A DNA stretch of 12,385 nt from Limiplasma sp031556335 (GTDB taxonomy: Bacteria; Bacillota; Clostridia; Christensenellales; Aristaeellaceae): positions 1 to 12,385 of the forward strand of contig JAVBTE010000114.1 of the NCBI GenBank assembly GCA_031556335.1, given 5' to 3'. This document shows, one piece after another, positions 7,194 through 12,385 of this stretch. A program made the position numbers and the translations under genes. The notes beneath the pieces are model-generated. The model was not told the origin of the DNA, did no database searches, and was given only the letters and a program-made list of their open reading frames with translations. Positions within the stretch are counted from its first letter, which is position 1; every line of letters starts with the position of its first letter.

Positions 7194-8438
7194 GTGAAAA
7201 CAATCTCCATTTGCCCTCAGTGCGCCACCCTTTTGGAATGCGGCCATTGCCCCGAGTGCGGCAGCCGGGCGGAAGAAATCCAGCTTCTTTCCCACCAGCT
7301 GCCGCCGGAAACCGTGCTGGCGGGAAAATACCTGGTGGGCAAAGTGATCGGCTCCGGCGGCTTTGGCATCACCTATCAGGGGCTTCGCATCGCGGACCGG
7401 CATCTGGTGGCCATCAAGGAATACTTCCCGCAAATGTTCGTCAGCCGGGACTGCGCCCGGTCCCTGAATGTGACCCCCGTATCCCCGGAGGCGGCGGCGT
7501 TTGTGGCCAAAGGCATTGTCGGCGTGCGGCGGGAGGCCGGCATCCTGGCCAAATTCTATCAAACCCCGGGCATCGTTCGCGTGGGGGACCTGTTCAACGA
7601 GAACCAAACCGCCTACATCGTCATGGAGTTTGTGAAGGGCAAAACCCTGGAACGGCAGATTTCGGACAGCGGCCCCATGGCCTTTGGCACGCTGATGGAC
7701 AGCATGATGCCGCTGATGGACGTGCTGGCCAGCCTGCACGCCACCGGCCTCATCCACCGGGACATTACCCCCGGCAACATCATCGTGCAGCCGGAGGGCT
7801 CCTTCACGCTGATCGACTTTGGCTCCGCCAGGGAGCAGTCCCTGTACGGGCAAAAGCGGATGACCGTGTATGTGCGCCGGGGCTTTGCCCCGCCGGAGCA
7901 ATACATTACCAACGGCAAGCAAGGCCCCTGGACCGATGTATACGGCCTTTGCGCCACCATCTTCTTCGCGCTGACGGGCAAACTGCCCATTTTGGACGCT
8001 CCCCTGACGGGGCTGCCGCCCCAGGCCAGAGAGGTGCTGACCCGGGGCCTTGCGCCGTCCATCGCGGACCGCTATCCCGATATGCCCGCGCTGAAAGCGG
8101 CTTTCCGCGCCATTTTGCCTTCGCAGAAGAAGGCGCCCCACAGGGGGCCGGCTGCGCCCATGCCCCCCGTACCCACGCCCCCCGCCACCGGGGTTCCCTC
8201 CGCCGGGCCCGAGGCTTCGGCCCTGGTTCGCCGCTTTCAGACGCAAAAGCGCATCGCCCGGGTGCTGCGGGTCGTGTTCCCCCCTTGCGGCAAGCCCGCG
8301 CTGGAGGCCGCCAACGCCTTTGAGGCCGCCGCGTCCCTGCCGGAAAAGCTGGCCTGCCTGAACACCCTCCGGGAAAACAACCGAAACGGGTTTATCGCCA
8401 TCGGGCTTGTCGCCCTTGTCATCTTCCTGCTGTTGTAA
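7194..8438 (+). CDS. Zinc-ribbon Ser/Thr protein kinase with a C-terminal membrane anchor
   Basis: The product has 414 residues from a GTG preceded by AGGAAG (7182-7187) at 6 bases. Cys7, Cys10, Cys19 and Cys22 form a short zinc ribbon. The kinase domain spans about 46-308 and keeps all catalytic elements: Gly-rich loop GSGGFGITY at 53-61, Lys75 in VAIKEYFP, Glu114 of helix C, HRD at 188-190 with Asn195, and DFG at 208-210. FAPPEQY at 231-237 takes the place of the APE motif. The subdomain after T-G-K-L-P is shorter than in the sister kinase. A Pro-rich linker (310-340) and a short cytoplasmic helical tail lead to one hydrophobic segment (about 399-414) at the extreme C terminus, so the enzyme appears tail-anchored with nothing outside. 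It is probably the first gene of an operon with the next kinase, which follows after 61 bp without a terminator. Confidence 0.93.
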   Translation: MKTISICPQCATLLECGHCPECGSRAEEIQLLSHQLPPETVLAGKYLVGKVIGSGGFGITYQGLRIADRHLVAIKEYFPQMFVSRDCARSLNVTPVSPEAAAFVAKGIVGVRREAGILAKFYQTPGIVRVGDLFNENQTAYIVMEFVKGKTLERQISDSGPMAFGTLMDSMMPLMDVLASLHATGLIHRDITPGNIIVQPEGSFTLIDFGSAREQSLYGQKRMTVYVRRGFAPPEQYITNGKQGPWTDVYGLCATIFFALTGKLPILDAPLTGLPPQAREVLTRGLAPSIADRYPDMPALKAAFRAILPSQKKAPHRGPAAPMPPVPTPPATGVPSAGPEASALVRRFQTQKRIARVLRVVFPPCGKPALEAANAFEAAASLPEKLACLNTLRENNRNGFIAIGLVALVIFLLL

Positions 8439-8499
8439 GAAGAACGCCTCCCCACGCAACGCCCCGTCGCATTTTTGCAGAAAGGAACGTCGCTGAAAG

Positions 8500-11400
8500 A
8501 TGGAGCAACACACCGCCACGCGCTGCGTCGCCTGCATGAAGGAAAAGCCGGAGGGCAAAAAATGTCCCCATTGCGGCTTTGTGGAATCTTCCTATGTTCC
8601 CTCCGCCCATCAGCTGCCTCCCCGCACCCTGCTCGGCGGCAAATTTATGCTCGGGCGCGTCATTGGCGAAGGCGGCTTTGGCATCACCTATATCGCGTGG
8701 GATATGACGCTGAACATGGTGGTGGCCATCAAGGAATACTTCCCCGCGGGGTTTGTGACCCGCAACAACGCCACCTCCAACGCGCTGACCGTTTACCAGG
8801 GCGACCATCTGGCCTTTTTTGAGCATGGCCGGGACGCCTTTGTTGAAGAAGCGCGTATTTTGGCCCGGTTCTTCTCTCTGCCCGGGGTTGTGACCGTCAA
8901 GGACTGCTTCCAGGAAAACGGCACCGCCTATATTGTGATGGAGTATATCTACGGCATCCATTTCGCCCGTTTCGCGGCGGAAAAGGGCGGCCGCCTGCCG
9001 GTTCCCCTGGTGCTGGATATGATGCGCCTGCCCATCGACTCCCTTACCATCATCCACGGCCAGGGCCTGATGCACCGGGACATCAGCCCGGAAAACCTGA
9101 TGGTCGCGCCCAACGGCTATGTGAAGCTGATCGACTTTGGGGCTTCCAGGGCCATTCCCAACCCGGGGGCGGGCCGCAACAGCGTTTCCGTCATCATCCG
9201 GCCCGGCTTTGCCCCAGAGGAGCAATACCGCACCAACGGCATGCAGGGCCCCTGGACGGACTGTTACGCCCTGTGCGCCACCATGTACGCGCTGATCACG
9301 GGCGCGAATCCCCCGGAGGCCCTGGAACGGGTGATTGAGGACAAAATCGTCCCCCCCTCCGCCCTGGGCGTCAGCATCGCCCCCGGGCAAGAGGCGGCTT
9401 TGATGAAAGGCCTGGCCGTGTTTGCCAAGGATCGCTTTCCCTCCGTGGAGGCGCTTCGCGAAGCCCTGTACAGGGAACCCTCCGCATCCCCCGCCCCGGC
9501 CCCCGCCGCCGCCGCCCCCGCCGCCGTACCGGTTCCAACCCCCACACCGGTTCCCGCCACGGCCGCCGCGCCCAGTGCTCCCCCGCCGCCCTCGGGCGGC
9601 GGCTTGGCCCTGGCCGCCGCCCCTGCGGTTTCCCGGCCCAAAGCCCCCCGGCCTAAGCGGGGGAAGGGCGCCTTCGTCAAATGGCTTCTTGCGGGCTGCC
9701 TGGTTCTTGGCATCCTCTTGTTTTTCCTTGTTTCCCAGCCCCAGCCACAGCCCGCGCCGGGCCTTGCACCCGACGGTTCCATCCTTTTTTCGGACAAAGC
9801 CTTTGAAAGCATGCTGCGCACCGCCCTTGAGCGCCAAACGGAGCCCATTTTCCCCTGGGAGCTGACCCGGTATTCCCTTTTGGTCGTCAACGGAAACAAG
9901 CTTTTCCTGGCCGCCAGGGACGACCAGACCTATACGGCCAGCATGACCGCCGAAGAAGAGCGGGGCCCCGTGGGAACGCTCACCGATCTGGTCCACTTTC
10001 CGGCGCTGGAAGAGCTTTCCGTGCTGAAACAGAACGTGAAAGACCTCACGCCCCTTTCCGCGCTCTCCCACCTCCGCCAGCTGGACCTGAGCGGAAACCC
10101 TTTGGAGAGCCTCGCCCCGCTGTCCGGCCTTACGGGCCTCACCAAGCTGACCCTGGCAAACTGCGGCGTCCAGGAGCTTTCCTTTCTGGAATCGCTGGGG
10201 GTCCTCACCGACCTGAACCTGAGGGGCAACCGCGTTCAAGACCTAAGCCCGCTCAAACGCCTTTCGTTCACCCTGTCCCAGCTGGACCTCAGCGACAACG
10301 CCATCCAGTCCCTGGGGCCGCTGTCCGGCCTGAAAGCCCTGTCCTTCCTGTATCTTTCCGGCAACCAGATCACCGACCCGGGGCCGCTTGTGGCGCTGTC
10401 GGGCCTTCGCGCGCTGAACCTGTCCGGCAACGGCATCCCGTCCATTACGCCCCTCAGCGGCATGAAACAACTGAGGATGCTGAACCTCAGCTCTACCCAG
10501 GTGTCCGACCTCGGCCCCCTGCAAGGTCTTGTGGAGCTGAGCACGCTGCAAGCCCAAAATACCCCCGTGACGGACTGGTGGCCGGTGGCCCACGTGCCCA
10601 CGGTGGACGGCCGCCCCGACGGCTGGGAAACCCTTCCCCGGCCCCTGGCCTTTGCGGACCCGGCCTTCGAGCGCATGCTGCGGGCCGCTTTCAACAAGCC
10701 GGAAGGCACCCTTTACGATACGGACCTTTCCCCCTACCGCTGCGTCATTGTTCGCGGCGACAGGCTATACCTGAACGTTGTCACGCCGGAATTGGATTTT
10801 GATCTGCCCTCTTTGATGGACCCCGCCCAAACCCCCGTCGCCCGGCTGGACGATCTGGTTTATTTCCCCGATTTGGAAACGCTCTACCTGCCCCAACAGC
10901 AGATTTCTGACCTCGCCCCCCTCTCCGGCCTCACCGCCTTAACCCAGCTCCATTTGTCGGGCAACCAAATCCACGATATTTCGCCGCTTTCCGGCCTCAC
11001 AGGCCTTGAGCGGCTGAACCTTTCGGGCAACCAGGTTGCCGATCTGTCGCCCCTTTCCGCCATGTCCGGTTTAACCTACCTGCACCTTGGTGAAAACAGC
11101 CTCCAAGACCTTGCGCCCCTGGCCGGCCTTACCCGCCTCACCTTCCTGAACCTGCGGGACAACAGCGGCGTGCGGGAACTTGCGCCCCTGGGCGGTTTGA
11201 AGCAGCTGGAAACCCTGGACCTGTCCAACAATACCAATTATGCGGGTTTTGATCCGCTTTCCAAGCTGACGGACCTGACCACGCTGTACATGAACCATAC
11301 CGGCGTCGAATCCCTCTCCTTCCTTTCCCGGCTGAAAAGCCTCCGGACGCTGTACTTGCGGGAAAACCATATTTCCGATCTGTCCCCGCTGGCGGGCCTG

Positions 11401-12285
11401 TCAAAGCTTGCGGCGCTGTATCTTTCTCCCCTCATGCCCATTTCCGACTGGAGCCCCGTGGACCATGTGGGCATCGTTTCCGGGCGTCCCCAGGAGGCGC
11501 CCGCGGAAGGCGTCGCCTTTCACGACCCCGCCTTTGAAAAGATGCTTCGGGTCCGGCTGGGCAAGGACACCGGCCCCATTCGCCCGGAGGACTTGAAGCC
11601 CTATACCATGCTGATGATCAACGGCGACAAGCTGCAGCTGAGCGCCACGGACGTGCCGCCGGATTTGGGGAACATCGCCTTCGAAACCCCCGTGGGTTCC
11701 CTTTCTTCCCTTGCGGATTTGGTCTATTTCCCGTCCCTTACCCAGCTGACGGTGGCCCGCCAAAACATCGTCGACCTCGCCCCCATCGCCCAGCTTTCCA
11801 AGCTGAATCTGCTGGTTCTGTCCCAAAACCGGATTGCGGACCTGTCGCCCCTTTCCGGCCTGAAAGAACTGGGCCAACTGGTTCTGCGCCAAAACAACAT
11901 CACCGACCTGGCCCCGCTTCAAAGCCTTACGTCCCTGTCCTCGCTGGATCTGTCCCAAAACCCCGTTTCCGATCTTTCCCCCCTCGCCTCCCTGCGGGAG
12001 CTCCGTTTTCTCAGCCTGGATGAGGCCCGCGCCGTTTCCGATCTTTCGCCCCTTAGCAAGCTAACAAAACTTCAGGACCTTTACGTCGGCGGAACCGGCA
12101 TCGACGACATTTCCGCCCTCAGCTCGCTCAACAGCTTGCAAAACCTGGACATTGATGAAACGGGGGTTTCCGACCTGTCCCCCCTTCGGGGCCTTTCCAA
12201 GCTTGAAATGGTGAAAGCGTTTTCGCTCCGCATCGCCGACTGGAGCCCCGTGGATCACGTGGCAACCGTCTATGGCCGGCCCTAG
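8500..12285 (+). CDS. Zinc-ribbon Ser/Thr kinase with triplicated extracellular LRR sensor
   Basis: The product has 1261 residues. The start is fixed by a stop two codons upstream and by the need to keep Cys9, Cys12, Cys22 and Cys25 of the zinc ribbon; the AAAGGA at 8481-8486 is rather far (13 bases). The kinase domain (about 48-325) is complete: GEGGFGITY at 56-64, Lys78, Glu117, HRD 192-194 with Asn199, DFG 212-214 and FAPEEQY 237-243. Ser228 and Ser230 lie in the activation loop. A Pro/Ala-rich linker (326-385) and the basic run RPKRGKG precede one TM helix (about 393-411), giving a kinase-inside topology. Outside are three tandem modules (about 425-706, 716-997 and 1004-1261), each with a cap, 8-9 SDS22/internalin-like LRRs of 22-23 residues and a DWxPVxHV tail; 26 LRRs in all. 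Likely role: receptor kinase. The ligand is unknown. Confidence 0.93.
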   Translation: MEQHTATRCVACMKEKPEGKKCPHCGFVESSYVPSAHQLPPRTLLGGKFMLGRVIGEGGFGITYIAWDMTLNMVVAIKEYFPAGFVTRNNATSNALTVYQGDHLAFFEHGRDAFVEEARILARFFSLPGVVTVKDCFQENGTAYIVMEYIYGIHFARFAAEKGGRLPVPLVLDMMRLPIDSLTIIHGQGLMHRDISPENLMVAPNGYVKLIDFGASRAIPNPGAGRNSVSVIIRPGFAPEEQYRTNGMQGPWTDCYALCATMYALITGANPPEALERVIEDKIVPPSALGVSIAPGQEAALMKGLAVFAKDRFPSVEALREALYREPSASPAPAPAAAAPAAVPVPTPTPVPATAAAPSAPPPPSGGGLALAAAPAVSRPKAPRPKRGKGAFVKWLLAGCLVLGILLFFLVSQPQPQPAPGLAPDGSILFSDKAFESMLRTALERQTEPIFPWELTRYSLLVVNGNKLFLAARDDQTYTASMTAEEERGPVGTLTDLVHFPALEELSVLKQNVKDLTPLSALSHLRQLDLSGNPLESLAPLSGLTGLTKLTLANCGVQELSFLESLGVLTDLNLRGNRVQDLSPLKRLSFTLSQLDLSDNAIQSLGPLSGLKALSFLYLSGNQITDPGPLVALSGLRALNLSGNGIPSITPLSGMKQLRMLNLSSTQVSDLGPLQGLVELSTLQAQNTPVTDWWPVAHVPTVDGRPDGWETLPRPLAFADPAFERMLRAAFNKPEGTLYDTDLSPYRCVIVRGDRLYLNVVTPELDFDLPSLMDPAQTPVARLDDLVYFPDLETLYLPQQQISDLAPLSGLTALTQLHLSGNQIHDISPLSGLTGLERLNLSGNQVADLSPLSAMSGLTYLHLGENSLQDLAPLAGLTRLTFLNLRDNSGVRELAPLGGLKQLETLDLSNNTNYAGFDPLSKLTDLTTLYMNHTGVESLSFLSRLKSLRTLYLRENHISDLSPLAGLSKLAALYLSPLMPISDWSPVDHVGIVSGRPQEAPAEGVAFHDPAFEKMLRVRLGKDTGPIRPEDLKPYTMLMINGDKLQLSATDVPPDLGNIAFETPVGSLSSLADLVYFPSLTQLTVARQNIVDLAPIAQLSKLNLLVLSQNRIADLSPLSGLKELGQLVLRQNNITDLAPLQSLTSLSSLDLSQNPVSDLSPLASLRELRFLSLDEARAVSDLSPLSKLTKLQDLYVGGTGIDDISALSSLNSLQNLDIDETGVSDLSPLRGLSKLEMVKAFSLRIADWSPVDHVATVYGRP
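9772..10617 (+). repeat. LRR module 1 of the receptor kinase (residues 425-706)
   Basis: The module opens with a cap containing F-S-D-K-A-F-E-S-M-L-R, then a strand V-V-N-G-N-K-L-F-L and the lead-in L-T-D-L-V-H-F-P. Nine LRR turns run from residue 500 to 698, with consensus L..L..L.LSGN.I.DL.PLSG. The last turn changes DLSPL to DWWPV and the module closes at V-D-G-R-P (702-706). Confidence 0.88.
10645..11490 (+). repeat. LRR module 2 of the receptor kinase (residues 716-997)
   Basis: The cap F-A-D-P-A-F-E-R-M-L-R, strand V-R-G-D-R-L-Y-L and lead-in L-D-D-L-V-Y-F-P align with module 1 without large gaps. Nine LRR turns run from 789 to 989, three of them one residue longer than the standard 22. 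The closing turn reads DWSPVDHV and the module ends at V-S-G-R-P (993-997). Confidence 0.88.
11509..12282 (+). repeat. LRR module 3 of the receptor kinase (residues 1004-1261)
   Basis: The cap F-H-D-P-A-F-E-K-M-L-R, strand I-N-G-D-K-L-Q-L and lead-in L-A-D-L-V-Y-F-P repeat the same order. This copy has eight LRR turns (1077-1253), one fewer than the others. The protein ends exactly at the module boundary, with DWSPVDHV and Y-G-R-P followed by the stop codon. Confidence 0.88.
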
Positions 12286-12294
12286 CGCCCCACT

Positions 12295-12304
12295 CCCCCC
12301 CCCC
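12295..12304 (+). repeat. C10 homopolymer after the LRR kinase gene
   Basis: Ten consecutive C residues begin 9 bases after the TAG stop and lie within a longer C-rich stretch (12288-12309). Such tracts are prone to polymerase slippage and sequencing error. Being intergenic, a length change would not alter either reading frame. Confidence 0.8.
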
Positions 12305-12311
12305 GCCCCAT

Positions 12312-12327
12312 TTCCCGGAACCGGGAA
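12312..12327. repeat. TTCCCGG-AA-CCGGGAA palindrome before the third signalling gene
   Basis: A perfect 7-base inverted repeat with a 2-base centre lies 27 bases upstream of the ATG at 12355, between the C tract and the ribosome binding site. No T tract follows, so it is not a standard terminator. It could be an operator or an RNA hairpin that tunes expression of the last gene. Confidence 0.45.
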
Positions 12328-12354
12328 TGATGATATTTGAAGGAGGAACTTACC

Positions 12355-12385
12355 ATGGAGAAATTAAAACAATGCCCCTACGGCC
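12355..12385 (+). CDS. Start of a further gene, possibly zinc-ribbon protein (3' end outside window)
   Basis: Only ten codons are visible, reading M-E-K-L-K-Q-C-P-Y-G. A strong AAGGAGG (12340-12346) at 8 bases from the ATG supports a real start. The C-P-Y-G beginning is reminiscent of the zinc-ribbon N termini of the two kinases before it and of the C-P-N-G-H starts of FHA and kinase proteins in Clostridia. It lies 69 bp after the LRR kinase on the same strand and is likely in the same operon. The family cannot be decided from ten residues. Confidence 0.6.
   Translation, partial: MEKLKQCPYG

Noticed and set aside
8419..10239. A 606-codon open frame on the - strand opposite the kinase genes
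   Set aside because: Low-complexity Gly/Gln/His/Arg translation antisense to a kinase with all catalytic motifs; no start signal or recognisable domain.
9772..12282. A CRISPR-like or DNA tandem repeat array
   Set aside because: The 66-69 base periodicity is the 22-23 codon LRR repeat within one continuous reading frame; the repeats are conserved as protein and not as identical DNA units with spacers.

Overview
The window is GC-rich, densely coded DNA with Firmicutes-type signals (GGAGG-like ribosome binding sites, TTGACA/TATAAT-like promoters). The Ser/Thr kinases carrying an IKEYFP motif and an N-terminal zinc ribbon, together with the TetR-ABC-2 cassette, suggest a high-GC member of the Clostridia, perhaps a gut or anaerobic lineage. 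That placement is inferred from gene families and base composition; no rRNA or other taxonomic marker is present.

Left part (1-2135, + strand): the 3' end of a large FtsX-type ABC permease, then an integral-membrane methyltransferase of the isoprenylcysteine carboxyl methyltransferase (ICMT)-like family, then a small cytoplasmic DsbA/FrnE-like thiol oxidoreductase. The gaps are short and each downstream gene has its own ribosome binding site, so they look like one transcription unit.

Middle (2176-5303, - strand): a four-gene operon read right to left, tetR - ABC ATPase - ABC-2 permease - ABC-2 permease, with a 4-base overlap and gaps of 12 and 9 bp. Its promoter is clear, and a palindrome that is a good TetR operator candidate fills the -35/-10 spacer. 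Divergent from it is an alpha/beta hydrolase (5449-6315, + strand) with its own strong promoter about 20 bp from that palindrome.

Right part (6383-12385, + strand): a signalling island. A small Cro/C1-type HTH protein has its own promoter and a strong terminator. A structured leader of about 220 bp follows. Then come two paralogous zinc-ribbon Ser/Thr kinases. The first (414 aa) ends in a transmembrane helix and has no outside domain. The second (1261 aa) has kinase, Pro/Ala linker and one TM helix, followed by an outside region built of three tandem copies of a roughly 260-280-residue module, each a cap plus 8-9 leucine-rich repeats plus a D-W-x-P-V-x-H-V tail. A third gene, starting at 12355 with a Cys-Pro-Tyr-Gly sequence, is cut by the window edge.

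The most unusual element is the triplicated LRR ectodomain on a zinc-ribbon kinase, paired with a tail-anchored sister kinase and preceded by an HTH gene. I infer a membrane-associated phospho-signalling system in which the LRR protein senses an extracellular ligand or surface contact. Its ligand and substrates cannot be read from this window.
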